Assembly: GCA_003116975.1 (NCBI GenBank) | Contig: BGKB01000031.1 | Span: 434,001-498,000, forward strand | Source of the DNA: Aurantiochytrium sp. KH105 | Lineage: Eukaryota > Sar > Bigyra > Thraustochytrida > Thraustochytriidae | Direction: 5' to 3' | DNA: 64,000 nt | In this document: piece by piece, positions 18,082 through 28,978 of the stretch | How the letters are laid out: every line of letters starts with the position of its first letter | How positions within the stretch are numbered: position 1 is the stretch's first letter | Made by a program: the position numbers and the translations under genes | The notes under the pieces: model-generated | Databases searched by the model: none | What the model saw: only the letters and a program-made list of their open reading frames with translations | Told to the model about the DNA's origin: nothing

Positions 18082-20367
18082 CTGCTCCTCGCAGTCGCGT
18101 CGCTGCCACGTCGCTGCAGCTTGTGTCGAGCCGACTTCTATGTTTGTTTGCCTCTGGCTCGTCGCTTTGGCTACGCGCTTTGCTAGTACAACTGGATCCT
18201 TTCCCTGCAAACGAACGAACGAACGAGCTTGGCGAGGGCCCCGGTGAGGAGCTCGGCGACGAGATTTGGCTTGGCGACGAGGTTTGACAAGGACCTTGGC
18301 AACCGAGATTGGTAACGAGCGTCTCTTTGGGTTGTCAACATGCTAGGAGGCGGTCGACCGCGTCGAGAGAGGGCATCAAAATTTCGAATTTGCTCGCGAC
18401 GACTTTGAGGGAAAACATCCAGAAGCGGAATGGGGCTTGCTTGCGTTACGCAGAAAAGAAATGTTCGAGTCAAAATTCTCTTTGTTCGGTCGCATGCTCC
18501 TCAAGGCGCTTGAGGACAGCAGCTTCGGTGTTGAATTACATCGTGAAATCTGTCGTAACATGTGCCTGCCTCTCAAGTTGCTTGTGAGAATTAAGTGTAA
18601 ATCGCGCGGAGCAGAGGTAGGCCACCGCGAGCAAAAGATCCTCTTCAGCTTGCTTCTGGAGACACTTTGCTCACAGTCTTAGCAAAGAAAGAAGCTGCTA
18701 TTTTTCATTTTTTTTTCTGCTTCTCTAATGACAGCCTGTGGTAAAAGCACGGATCATTGATAATAATATGGAAAGTCGGGCTTGCAAACGCCGCTGCGAC
18801 GGCGACGACGATGGCGGCAGCAGCTCCAACATCTGTCAGTTCCGGATGTAAGAGACTCGCTCGCCGATGTATCGAAGTGTTTCCTGGACTGGCCCGCATG
18901 CGATGCAATGTTCTTTGATCCTTTCGTATACTCTCGATCATTTGTTCGTCTCTCAAAAAGGAACAAGCAGTCCCTTTCTTCATCAACCATCGGTGGAAGG
19001 GGAGGGGTGGGGGGGGGGGGGGGCGGGCAAGAGCACTCTTCCGCACTGCGTAACCAAGAAAACCTACATCGCTGATACTTGGATGTGCTTGTCCGGCGCG
19101 CGCCGATGGAGCAAGTATTTCTTTCCCAGTGCTGGTTCTCAAGAATCCTTCTGGCGAAAATACACATCGTTATAACACAGTCAGCCGCCACTGTGCAATG
19201 TGGTCTGCTGTATCACAGTGGAATGGTGAAAAAACTTCATTGTCCAAGGTCATCATAACTTGGCGAGAAGTCCGTGCCCGAGGCTGGAAAACGCAGCAAG
19301 GCAGCGCAGGGCGGGGTCGGAGACCCTCCTACCGCACATTACGCGCAGCATGGCTTGAAAGACGGCATTCGATGACGGGGGCACACGGCGAATCTGCGTC
19401 CAAGTCAAGGAATACACCAAAGTTGAGACACCGGGAAAACTCAACTGAATCGACGAGGAAGCAAGCAAGACTGACTCGGGGTCCCTGATAGATATAATAA
19501 TTAGCGGACAATGGGTTCTTGAAAACTCATTGAGTACCCCCCCCCCTCGAGAGATTGTATAAATAATAGGGTGGTGAAGCAGGAGAAGTGGCTGTGGTTG
19601 GTGGCAAGCGAGAAAAAGGGAAATGAGACGGCCTGCCAATGAATAGACAAGGTAGTAGGTTCCGTAAGAGTAAAACGAAAGAAAGAAAGATAGTCGCTCT
19701 TGTTTGATTTCATTTTTGATTTTGTGGGTTGATCGAAGTGAGTTTGAGAAAGAAGTGGAGGGTGATTGACGCATGTTGAAGAGGAGGAGCCGAGCTGCGA
19801 GCTAATGCGAACCAAAGGAGCAAGAGAGCGAAAGGATAAACGTGATCGAACGATGTACACAAATCATCCCGGTCGCGCTCACAGATGCAGGGCCCGCATC
19901 GGCTCTCGACAGGACCAGGGTCAAAGTACACGGAGTCCGTAAGTAGTGAACACAGGCAGGCAGGCAGGCAGGGAGAGCTGCAAGCAATGCAAAGCAAATG
20001 TGAGGAAAGAGAAAAGAAAGAAAGAAAGAAAGAAAAAGGGCAAAAGCTCGCTCGTACGCAGCGCAAAGAGATTCACGCGCCACAAAGGGCGCAGTCAGGC
20101 TGGCGAACTATGAACCAAAGAGAAAGAGAAAGGAAAACACGTCCGTTTGTCCATCCATCCGTTCATCTCGTTCGGTAAGTTGAGAAAAGAAGAGAAGAGG
20201 AGTTGGATCGAGATAATCAAGAAAGTCGTTCCCTGACTTTCTCTTAACGTTCCCTGACTGTCATAATCTTTTCTCTTTCTCTTGTTCTTCCTTTCCTTCC
20301 CTCTGTTCTCCTTTGTATGATATGCCCTGAAAGCAAAAGGTCATTAAGCTGTGTGTGTGTTGTGTGT
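18082..20367. other. Long intergenic region, no supported gene
   Basis: This gap of 2.3 kb is AT-richer than the coding parts. It holds a 15-base G run (19009-19023), a C run near 19541, AGGC units near 19950-19970 and a GAAA tract near 20010-20035. Short open frames exist (for example about 18461-18682 on +), but none shows a domain or a convincing start. A short non-coding RNA or small exons cannot be excluded by eye. Confidence 0.45.
19009..19023. repeat. Poly-G run
   Basis: Fifteen consecutive G on the + strand, a likely site of sequencing-length error. Confidence 0.9.
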
Positions 20368-21390
20368 CTAGCAAGACCATTGCTCCTGCTGGACTTGGTG
20401 TGCCTTGTCATCATCGTCGGCCTCGTTGGCATCGTCGTACTGCTGGTCGGCGTAAAATCCCTGGGGCTGCTGCTGGGCAGCGGCCATTTGCGCCTGAAGC
20501 TCGTCCTGGTTGTCCGGCTTGGTGAGGTGATCAGAGATCATCTTTGTCATGGTGAACATATCGACGCGCTCCTGGTTGTTGAAAACGCGACGCAGACGCT
20601 CGTCACACATGATCATCTTCTTGTTCGAGGGGTCCTGCAGGTTGTTTGACTTAATGTACTGCCAAAGGTTTTTGACAACGTCGGTGCGGCCCATCGAGTG
20701 GCCTCCGCAGACCTGTGCGAGGTCGTCGGAGAGAAGCATGGGCTTGCTGAGCCCTCCTGCGCCGCGGCGCTTGATGACGCCATCCTTCTTCTTCTTCTTT
20801 TTCTTCTTCTTGACAGGCTCCATCATAGCGGGCATGGCCTGCATGTGCTGGGGCTGGGGCGGGAAGAACTGGGGTCCCATGTACTGGGTCTGCATGCCTG
20901 GGTAGCTCATGGGGGCGAACTGCTGGAGACCGCCGCCAAAGTGGGGCGGCTGTCCCGGGTGACCCGGGTGTTGCTGCGGGTGGTGCGCGTGGGGGTGTTG
21001 CTGGTGCTGGTGCGGGTGCATTTGCGGCGCGCCAGGGTGCCCCGGGTAGCCCATGTGCGGGGGCGGCTGGCGCATGACCATGGGGTCCATTTGCGCGGTT
21101 GCGAGTCGGTACGAGTTCTTTTCCTGGATAAAGACTCCCCTGCTGACGCCGAGTTTGACGGCTTTGCTTACGCGGTTCTTCTCCTCGGGGCTGTTGGTGA
21201 AGTCGATGCCGTAGCGCTCCGTGAGGAACTTTTTGATGGCCTGCAGCGAGGATCCCTTGCGGCTTCCCATGGTGGCGATGGCCTGGCTGACCATCTCCAT
21301 CATGCTTGGCCTCATCTCCGTGGGCGCCGGGCCCATCTGCATCATGGCGCCGGCCTGCAGCATGTTGAAGCCGTCCATGGGCGCCTGCAT
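20368..21390 (-). CDS. Linker-histone (H15) plus SWIB domain protein, 340 aa
   Basis: Residues about 28-97 fit an H1/H5 globular winged-helix domain (PSMMEMVSQAIATMGSRKGS, LQAIKKFLTERYGID, VSKAVKLGVSRGVFIQ). A Met/Pro/His/Gln-rich linker follows (about 98-192), then a run of lysines (193-202) that may be a nuclear signal. Residues about 211-289 fit a SWIB/MDM2-like domain (GGLSKPMLLSDDLAQVCGG, VVKNLWQYIKSNNLQDPSNK, DERLRRVFNNQERVDMFTM). SWIB is known in SWI/SNF subunits and H15 binds nucleosomal linker DNA. A chromatin role is therefore likely, but I know of no characterised protein with this pairing. The start is an ATG at 21390. The C-terminus is acidic and Gln-rich. Confidence 0.85.
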   Translation of the reverse strand: MQAPMDGFNMLQAGAMMQMGPAPTEMRPSMMEMVSQAIATMGSRKGSSLQAIKKFLTERYGIDFTNSPEEKNRVSKAVKLGVSRGVFIQEKNSYRLATAQMDPMVMRQPPPHMGYPGHPGAPQMHPHQHQQHPHAHHPQQHPGHPGQPPHFGGGLQQFAPMSYPGMQTQYMGPQFFPPQPQHMQAMPAMMEPVKKKKKKKKKDGVIKRRGAGGLSKPMLLSDDLAQVCGGHSMGRTDVVKNLWQYIKSNNLQDPSNKKMIMCDERLRRVFNNQERVDMFTMTKMISDHLTKPDNQDELQAQMAAAQQQPQGFYADQQYDDANEADDDDKAHQVQQEQWSC

Positions 21391-23378
21391 CTTGCCTGTT
21401 CTTCTCTCCTCGAGCCACTCCTCGAGCCACTCCTCTGTCTGGCTGGCCGACCGGCCTGCCGCCTTCCTCCTCGGCGCTGCGCTCCTTCGCGCTGCGCTCT
21501 GGCTGCGCGCCGCTGCGTTGGCTTCTGCCTGCCTCTTGCCGGCGCCGCCCGGCCTCGCCTCGCTTCGCCCTGCTTGGCCGCCTTCAGATTTTTGCCACGC
21601 CCCCTCCTACGCGCAGCGCTAGCTGGCCCCTAGCCCCTCCCGGCCGCCTTCGCTCCAGCTCGTCCCAACCACCGCGCGCCCTCTCCTCGCCTCGCCTTTC
21701 CGGCCTCGCCTCCGCTCCTCGGCGTTCTGCTGGCCCCTCTCCGTGGCGTAGGCGCTCTTTGCCGCACGCCTTGCCGCCTCGCCGCGCTCTCTGCTCGCCG
21801 CGCCTCGCCTCGCGCCGCCTCGCCTCGCGCCGCCTCGCGGGCACGCCGCGGCGCCGCGCTCCGCCGGGCCCGGCTCGGGCCGCCGCNCGCCTCGCCTCGC
21901 GCCGCCTCGCGGGCACGCCGCGGCGCCGCGCTCCGCCGGACCCGGCTCGGGCCGCCGCCGCAGAGGCGGGAGGGGGCGCGCGCGCAGTGGCGCGGGGGAG
22001 GGAGGGGCCGGCGGCAGTCTGGCCGCGCGGGGGGGAGGAGAGAGAGGGGGGAGGGAGAGTGCCGCGCCCTCTGCGCCGCGCGTCTGTCTGTCTGCGCCTG
22101 TGACTCTGTCTGTCTGTCTGCGCCTGTGAGGGGTGGGTTGCCGGTCTGCTCTCCTCTGCGGCGCTCTGCCGCGGCCCCTCCTGCTTCTCTCTGCTGCCCC
22201 CCCTCTCCCAGCGCGCCGCCCTCTCCCCCCTCCCAGCGCCCCCTTCGCGCCCTGAAGTTTCGCGCGCGGGGAAAGTTTGCCGAGTGGCGCGCCGCCCAGT
22301 GGGGGCCTGAGGGAGAAGGGCGCCGCGGCCGGGGAAACGGAACGCCGCGCGGGAGAGAACGCGCCGCCGCCGCGCGCCTGCTTGCGCCGCGGAAGAGAGA
22401 GAGTTTTGTTCTTTTCCGCGCGCCGAGACGCGTCGCCGCCGCGGAAAGTTCGGAGCCGCGCAGCTGGGGGGGTGGCCACCAACGGCAGGAAGGAGTACGC
22501 AGAGACGTAGGTGAACGGTAGGGGTGGTGACGGGGGAAAATTATAAAGGTGAGGGAAAGCAGAGGGTGCTGAGCAGGGGGGGGTTGGAGTGGCGCGGAGA
22601 GTGCGGCTTCGCACACTCGGGTACGCACGCGCATGTGCGCAGTACACAACATCTGCAAGGTGTGTGCCTTCGTGGACGATCAAACAGCTAAAAAGAACAA
22701 GTCAGGAAATAGCCGCCGAGAAGCCGTCTGACGATTTCCGTTCGTGCTCGACATGGACGAAGACAGACGCGGAGGAAGCTGCAAACGCAACTACACCTAG
22801 CCACGACAGAAAGTCAACCACGTCACCAGTGGTAGGTGAGATCAGATCAGCTGCAGCTGGCTGATTATAACTAAGCTAGGCCTAGAATGCGTAGGGTGCG
22901 GTGAAGCGCATGTTCACGGTCGTAATAAAGTCGTTCGTTCACCCACGTCCCAAGAGCGAGATGACGACGATATCATAAAAGCAACCAAGGTGAAGCTCGC
23001 CCAGCGCCGACTCGAGGCGCTGCGCTGCGTTTGCGAGGCAGACTTCTTCCTTCACCTCTCCCGAGGGTCTCGGCCTCCACGGCGACTCGAGCACCCGGCA
23101 AACTGCCAATCAAGGCTGGCTGTGGCGTGGCAGTGGCCACTTCTGTCAAGTTGGCAACACAAGTGCCCGAGGCGCAGAAAGAAGACCGCGACCGCGTCGC
23201 ACGCGAGCCAGGCTTCAAGTCGGCCGCAAGCCTACAGCACGTTGGCCAGCCAGCTGCAGCAGCAGCTGCAGCTTGAAACAAAGCCAAAACCCCAAACAGG
23301 CAACCAGCCGCCGCAGAAGCTAGCTGCGGAGAACAAGGTCAAGCGAGGCCAGGACAGGCTTGAGCGAGCGAGCGAGCG
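21391..23378. other. GC-rich intergenic region with an assembly join
   Basis: This gap of 2 kb is very GC-rich up to about 22480, holds an unmerged contig overlap with an N at 21887, and becomes more mixed after 22500. Long open frames on both strands here are Arg/Ala/Pro low-complexity translations of GC-rich DNA. They show no domain. Confidence 0.5.
21816..21958. repeat. 71-bp direct duplication flanking a single N (probable assembly artefact)
   Basis: Positions 21816-21886 and 21888-21958 match base for base except for one G/A difference, with only the N at 21887 between them. This is the pattern of two overlapping contig ends joined without merging. Confidence 0.85.
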
Positions 23379-24155
23379 ATGAAGAGCAAGACCAGCTCGA
23401 ACTCCGCCGCATCTGTGGCCCTCGCGGCGACGGCGGCCGTGGCGTCGGCACTAGCCGTCTCCGTGGTGTTGGTGCGCCTACGCAGCAAAGCGTCCCGCCG
23501 GAAGAGGGCCCGCCGCGACGCGCGTCAGCTCGCCGCGCACGAAGTCGTCGTCGTATGTGACGGGGACGCCGGCTTCGAGGTCGTACGTGAGCTGCGTGCA
23601 CGTCTTGAGCTCCTCCATGAAAATCAGGCGCAAAAGGCGCTTGTCAAGGTCGTTCTGGTCAACGAGGCACCGCAGACGCCTTGGCTATGGCGTCTTCTCT
23701 GGGCTGGCGATGCCGCACCAGACACCGTTCTCGTTGGCCAAGTCGCTTCTGTTTATTGCGACGGCCTCGTCCTCTCGTCGGGCCGTACCGTCGACTTTGA
23801 CGCACTCGTGTGCGCATCCACAGCGCCAACCTGTCCCTCCTCTCGCGCGTACCCCGCGTCAACTGTGCAGACACTCTGCACATCCCTATGCTCTTATCTC
23901 GGCGCCCTCGAAATGGAGGCCATCAAGGCAGATGCAACGCTCGGAGCCGACTCCTTTCCGGCAGAATGGCACCAAAGCAACCAACGTGGGCTCGAGGTCG
24001 AACCTGGTTCATTTCGTGTAAAAGCAACGCCTCATGTCTTTGCCATGGGAGTTCATGCCAACATTCCTGCGCATGGACTTTGGCCCACTGACCCGATGGT
24101 ACAAGCACAAGCTGTAGCATCTGGAGTTCTTGCCTCATTGTTGGCAGCGGACTGA
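23379..24155 (+). CDS. Degenerate FAD/NAD(P)-oxidoreductase-like membrane-anchored protein, 258 aa
   Basis: The frame starts at an ATG (MKSKTSSNSAASVALAATAA) with an N-terminal hydrophobic helix (residues about 12-33) and a basic stop (KASRRKRARR). The rest faintly resembles pyridine-nucleotide oxidoreductases of the AIF/FSP1 type. There is a beta strand plus acid (HEVVVVCDGDAGFEVV), a segment like the second strand (GRTVDFDALVCAST) and a C-terminal motif like the FAD-contact strand (FRVKATPHVFAMGVHANI). The GxGxxG dinucleotide motif is not clear (CDGDAG). The 258 residues are too few for both nucleotide domains, so it may be a reduced or non-enzymatic relative. Family assignment is low confidence; that the gene is real is better supported. 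Confidence 0.5.
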   Translation: MKSKTSSNSAASVALAATAAVASALAVSVVLVRLRSKASRRKRARRDARQLAAHEVVVVCDGDAGFEVVRELRARLELLHENQAQKALVKVVLVNEAPQTPWLWRLLWAGDAAPDTVLVGQVASVYCDGLVLSSGRTVDFDALVCASTAPTCPSSRAYPASTVQTLCTSLCSYLGALEMEAIKADATLGADSFPAEWHQSNQRGLEVEPGSFRVKATPHVFAMGVHANIPAHGLWPTDPMVQAQAVASGVLASLLAAD

Positions 24156-24589
24156 CATGCAGAGGACGAATCTGTATGACTGACTCCATGTATACTTGCT
24201 TGAGGCGCACCAGGGTTTGTGTGTGTGTGTCAATTGTTTTTTATCCTCTTGATGTGCTATCGTCTGATCATTAATGTGATTTTTTTTTTTCGTGTGATGT
24301 CTGAGCCAACCATTCTTATCGCGCCGAGCGACCCTCGAGCAAGCACACAAAGCTCGTGTACTTTCAGCTCGTCGTTGCGCTATTTTCCTTTACAAAAAAT
24401 ATTTGGTGAAAAGCGGTCTCATCGAGGGAGCAATACAGTCTCACGTGGGCAATCAAAGTAGTCCCACATGAACATCTGAAAAAAACAAACGACCGCAATC
24501 TTTGAACGGACGCCTGTGCGGGCCTTCACAAAGAGAGTTGGACAAAGTCGAGGAGCAACAAACGAAACAAAATCAGTTCAACATTTTCT
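24156..24589. other. Convergent 3' region
   Basis: A T-rich stretch with a TG run (24217-24230) and a T run (24281-24290) lies between two convergent genes. No gene is seen. Confidence 0.5.
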
Positions 24590-26968
24590 TCAGCATGTAT
24601 TATCCTCAACGTCTGCTTCCTCACTGGCACGCAGCGAAGAAGAGGAAAAGGAAGACGACGACGAGGACGCCGAGGACGCCCGAGAAAAGGTGCTACGATG
24701 CGAACCTTGCGATCTACGGGAGCGTAGGGAAATGGAGTGGCCGTTTTGCGCGCCCATGACACAGAATTGCTCAAGCGGCAGCTTGGCAATACCAGAAAAG
24801 ACTTCATTAGCCTCGTTCACGACCGCTATGCCCTCCACGCCGAGCAGCGAGAAGACAGCTCCAGGAGAAATGTTAAAGACAAATTCGTCGCGCAACAGGT
24901 AAACCCGCACCGCAAGTGGTCCTCCGGTCACGGACACTTGCACACTGCTATGGTCAAAAGCGAGCTTGAGAAAGGCAATGATGCCCTCATGGTATCGGGA
25001 TACGCCGCCCGACTTGGAAAATCCACCCGCAAGGTCTTGGCGCCCGTGGTTGAGTGAGTACTTGAAATTCGCTACGTTGACTCCCTTGCCAGCGTAAAAG
25101 CGCCCAATCGAACCCTCCACGGGCTCACGACTCCACTTCGCAAAAAGGACGCCTCCGGAAGACGTTGGATCGTGACACAGATAGCAAGCGCCAGTGTCAT
25201 TGTGTCGCGTCATGGAGCGCTGCAGGGTCACCTGCATGCCCATGACGCCATGGCTGCGCCGCCGTTGAGCCTTTTTGGCCTTGAGAGAGCGCATGCGACG
25301 GCGCATTTCCAGCTCAGACGCCTCTTTGGCCTCCTCACTCGCACGTTGCAGCTCAACAAGTTCCTGCTCCTTGGCTTCGAGAGCCTCGAGGTCTTGCGAG
25401 GCAAAAGATTCTGCCATCGCTCGGACCTCGCTCTCGTCGGGCTCTTCGTCCCAGGGATTCGTGGTCAGCTCAACAACCTCGTCCTCCTCCGTATCGGCAT
25501 CAAAGGCGTCGTCGTCGTCTTCTTCGTCTTCTTCGTCTTCTTCGTCTTCTTCGTCTTGCATGATTTCCTCCTCGACCTCTTCGTCATCGTCATCATCGAT
25601 GCCTGGGCAATATGCGGCAGCTAACGCAAGACCACGGTTGGCCTCGAGCTCATCGTCGGGATGCGCGCGATTCTCGTTAAATTCGCCATCAGCACTTGCG
25701 CCGGCTGATGCCATCCTCGTCAAACCCGTGCCCTGGTGCAGCTGTCTCGTCATGGACCTGCTCATACTCCGCTTGCGCGAGATACTCAAACGACGAATAA
25801 TTCGACCCACGGACTTACGAAGATTCGACTTGTCCTCTGCCGCGGGCGTCGCAGGTGCCGCCGGCGCTGGCGCTGGCGCTGGAGCGCCGTACTCGGACAT
25901 GCTTGAACGATTCCGCTTGGCGACGCGCAAGAGGGCAAGCTCTTTTTCGGCGGCGCGAGCCCGGCGTTCTGCGGCGACAGCCTTGTTTTGCAGCTCCTGG
26001 ACTCGCGTTGCGTGCTGGTCAGACATGACGTTGATGAGCTCTGCCTCGCGACGCTGCATTTCGAGAGCACGCTCCATGGCGTCGGCGCCGTCCTCGGCAC
26101 GGTTCTGAAGCTCGAGCCACATGCGCAGCTCCTTCAGGCCAGCGTTATCGCCGCTAAAGTGCTTCATAGTCGTTCGGCCATTGGCCAGTGTCTCGCGAAT
26201 TTCTTCGGCGCGTTCCTCGAAGCCAGCGGCAGCATCTTCGTCACCTTGGGAGGCCATAAAGTTGGCAAGTGCTTCGAGCGCGTCCGCAACGCCCTTGTGC
26301 ACAGGTCCCATCGATAGCTCCATCATAAAGAGAGCTTGGCGAAGCACAGCCTCCACGTTGTGTGCCTGGTTCTGCTTGAGCATGAGCTCTGCGCACTTGA
26401 GATTGAGCTGCGCCTGGTTTCGCATTTCTTGCAGAATGTGCTGCAACCAGGCTTCGGCCTCCTCACCATTCTTGGCGCGCAGACGGAGATGCTGGTTTTG
26501 AGGTCCGACGAGGTCAAATTCGCGGCTGCCTCGTTTCGCAAAGCGGATGTCCACCAGGGAGGAGAGCGCGAACTTGTTATCTCCGAGGGAGCCGGCCACG
26601 GCCGACACGTTCGAGCTCGTGCTTGTGCGAGAGAAGGAGTTCAGGTAGGCGTCGTCATCGTCCTCGCTTCGCGTAATGCGCAGCCTTCCCTCCTCGAGCA
26701 CCACGAAGCGCGCCTTCCACGCAAAGGGCGACCGCCCCTTGCGCCGGTCAACTCGCACTTTAAGCACGCCCTCCATGCGCACCGACCTGCCGCCGGCCAT
26801 GAGCACGCCCAGCGGCGACGAGGCGATGTCTACGCTCGCAAACGAGGTGGACGCGGTCGTCGCCGTGGCGCCGGACCTCGAGCTGTCCCGGTTGGGCGCC
26901 GCCGGCTCCGCGCGGCTCATGCGCACCGACATGCGCTTGGCCGCTGTCTCCAGCACCGACGCCAACAT
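24590..26968 (-). CDS. PH domain plus TPR-like plus unknown C-terminal domain protein, 792 aa
   Basis: Residues about 65-183 fit a pleckstrin-homology fold (MEGVLKVRVDRRKGRSPFAW, ARFVVLEEGRLRITRS, ending in EEAEAWLQHILQEM). Residues about 188-262 resemble kinesin-light-chain TPRs (VEAVLRQALFMMELSMGPVH, VADALEALANFMASQGDEDA). Coiled coil, a basic segment and a long acidic run (about 460-500) follow. Residues about 600-745 form a globular-looking domain that I cannot name. It starts CYLCHDPTSSGG and holds FVFNISPGAVFSLLGVEG. The start is an ATG at 26968. The PH domain suggests phosphoinositide or membrane binding (inference). Confidence 0.75.
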   Translation of the reverse strand: MLASVLETAAKRMSVRMSRAEPAAPNRDSSRSGATATTASTSFASVDIASSPLGVLMAGGRSVRMEGVLKVRVDRRKGRSPFAWKARFVVLEEGRLRITRSEDDDDAYLNSFSRTSTSSNVSAVAGSLGDNKFALSSLVDIRFAKRGSREFDLVGPQNQHLRLRAKNGEEAEAWLQHILQEMRNQAQLNLKCAELMLKQNQAHNVEAVLRQALFMMELSMGPVHKGVADALEALANFMASQGDEDAAAGFEERAEEIRETLANGRTTMKHFSGDNAGLKELRMWLELQNRAEDGADAMERALEMQRREAELINVMSDQHATRVQELQNKAVAAERRARAAEKELALLRVAKRNRSSMSEYGAPAPAPAPAAPATPAAEDKSNLRKSVGRIIRRLSISRKRSMSRSMTRQLHQGTGLTRMASAGASADGEFNENRAHPDDELEANRGLALAAAYCPGIDDDDDEEVEEEIMQDEEDEEDEEDEEDDDDAFDADTEEDEVVELTTNPWDEEPDESEVRAMAESFASQDLEALEAKEQELVELQRASEEAKEASELEMRRRMRSLKAKKAQRRRSHGVMGMQVTLQRSMTRHNDTGACYLCHDPTSSGGVLFAKWSREPVEGSIGRFYAGKGVNVANFKYSLNHGRQDLAGGFSKSGGVSRYHEGIIAFLKLAFDHSSVQVSVTGGPLAVRVYLLRDEFVFNISPGAVFSLLGVEGIAVVNEANEVFSGIAKLPLEQFCVMGAQNGHSISLRSRRSQGSHRSTFSRASSASSSSSSFSSSSLRASEEADVEDNTC

Positions 26969-27262
26969 GGCGGCGCGTGCAGCTAGCTCCAGCTAGCTAC
27001 TAGACTGCTGTCTCTCCCGCGGGCTGAGAGCGCCTCGCCGCGCCGCGCGAGCGCGCGAGCGAGCGTGCCTGTCTGCGCAAAAGGGCGGGCGGGCTCTCCA
27101 GAAAGCTCCTGCGCGGGCTCCGGGGCGAACGCGCGTCGCGGTCTGGCCTGCTGCGCCCGCGCGCGCGCGCTCGGCGAGTCCTTCCCCTTGGCCTGGCAAA
27201 CTGGTTCTGCCGCGCCTTTACTTTGGGCCTCGCTCTTATTATTATTATTGGCGGCCGACTTC

Positions 27263-27349
<87 letters not shown>

Positions 27350-27350
27350 T
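27263..27350. repeat. TTTC tetranucleotide microsatellite
   Basis: About 22 consecutive CTTT units (GAAA on the - strand), about 300 bp upstream of the PH gene start. Confidence 0.95.
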
Positions 27351-28862
27351 TCCTTTCTCCTCAGACTGAGAGCGCCGTTCACCCGCGCCCGCGTACAGCC
27401 CGCGCCAGCAGCAGCTGCAGCTGCAGCTCACGCTCGACAGCCCGCCTCGGCACCTGCCTGCCTGCCTGCCTGCCTGCGTCGCGGCCAGCTCTCTCTGGCG
27501 CAGCGCGCGGCCTCGCGCAGCGACCGTCCGTCTCGGGCTTTGCGGTCCTGGTCGCGAGTCCACTCGCCTCGCCTCGCAAGCCCGTGCAGGGCCTGCCTAT
27601 CTATACCTTACCTCACCTTCCTCGCGTGCACCGACTCGGCTCAGTAGCAAGTAGTAGGTCTAGGTGTAGTAGTCGCTTGACCCTCCACGTTCATCTGACT
27701 GCGATCGTGGAAAGCAACTTCTTGAGACCGGGAGCGGCAACAACACAACCCAGCCATGGAGGACTCGGAAGAGGCGCGGTGCAAGCAGAGCTGCTGAAGT
27801 TGGACGCACTCAGCCACGCCATGCCGTGTCTGCCCGTGCGCGCGCACCGTGCCAGCCTCGCACTCCGTGGCCTTGACGAGGACTCGTGCTGTCAAGGAGC
27901 TTGCTTGTCAAGCTGGTTGTGCAGCGCGTGCAGCAATAGCAGCAGCAGTAGCAGCGCGTGCAGCCTTGACCTTGATATCTGCGCTAAAGACGGAGGCGGC
28001 TGGAGACGGAGAGGCTCGTGCGCGTCGACCGGCGGCGAAGGCGAGGCAAGCTGGCGTCACGGTGCGTTGGGCCCAGCTTCGGGCGGTTTCGCGTCGTCGA
28101 AGAGGCAGGCCCGTGCGTCTAGTGCGCGGGCGCGTCGAAGGCGGCGGCGCCATGCTTCCGGGATGTCACCGCCCCGGGCCCTCGCAGGCGCTCGCGCTCG
28201 AGAACCGAGCGCGCGCGGCGCGGCCGCTGCTGCTGCGCGCGGACCAGGCAGACCGGACCGCGCGGCGGAAGGTCGGGCGGCCAGAGCGAGGGCTGAGAAG
28301 AAGTCCAGTCCTGTCGCCATGGTCGATGTGCAGATATACAAGGAAGAAGGCTGCGGGCTGGGCTGAGAGCGCTCGTCACAATAGAGCATCCGCGATGGCC
28401 GACACTGACGGACCCAGGGGACTCGAAAAGTCAAGGGAAACGTGTCCGGCACAGTCGGGCGTTCTTCGCGCGCACGCGCTCGCGCGCCGACTCACACGAT
28501 CGTCCGAACCGCGCTGAGCTGAGGCTGGTGGGTCATGCATGCCGTGAGTGCGGGAAGACCGAGCGGTATCGAGTGTTGGCCCAAAGAAGCGATTGCTTGG
28601 CAATCAACATCGTGCGTGAAATGTATCATGACAGCGCGAGGCATTGCGCTCTTGGCCGGCCATGAGATTGTTTGTACCTTCAAGTTAGGTCATCAATCAG
28701 CCGCAGATGGAGGAGACCTGCTGCTGCAGCAAAGAATGGATTGGACTCATTAGGCTTACGCCCTACAACAGATTGAGACTGTAACCGAAAATAAATCTAA
28801 GGTCAATACAACGGCCGTAACCGTTTTCTGAGGCCTTTTTTTTTTTTTTTCGCGTAGATTGT

Positions 28863-28890
28863 GAACGAACGAACGAACGAACGAACGAAC
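28863..28890. repeat. GAAC tetramer repeat
   Basis: Seven GAAC units followed by a GC dinucleotide run, about 90 bp upstream of the ATG at 28979. Confidence 0.9.
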
Positions 28891-28978
28891 GCGCGCGCGC
28901 GCACGCCTCACGTGCGCCGGGCCGTGCGCGGGCCGCACCTAGGAGCGGCGTGGACAGGAAACCTTTGCGGAGAAATCC

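Larger units (their letters stand above)
26969..28978. other. Long intergenic region, no supported gene
   Basis: This gap of 2 kb lies between divergent genes. It holds a TTTC microsatellite (about 27263-27350), CTGC tetramers near 27458-27478 and GC-rich low-complexity DNA. Long frames on both strands (for example a + frame about 27800-28366 and a - frame ending near 28057) are Arg/Ala/Ser-rich without domains. GAAC tetramers and a GC dinucleotide run (28863-28902) lie just before the ING-SGF29 start. Confidence 0.45.

Noticed and set aside
21619-22683. Long - strand frames in the GC-rich gap
   Set aside because: They pass through the N and the duplicated overlap and are Arg/Ala/Pro low complexity.
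27065-28517. Long overlapping frames upstream of the ING-SGF29 gene
   Set aside because: They start inside a TTTC microsatellite or at non-ATG codons and show no domain. A targeting-like - strand stretch near 28320 stops without a mature domain.
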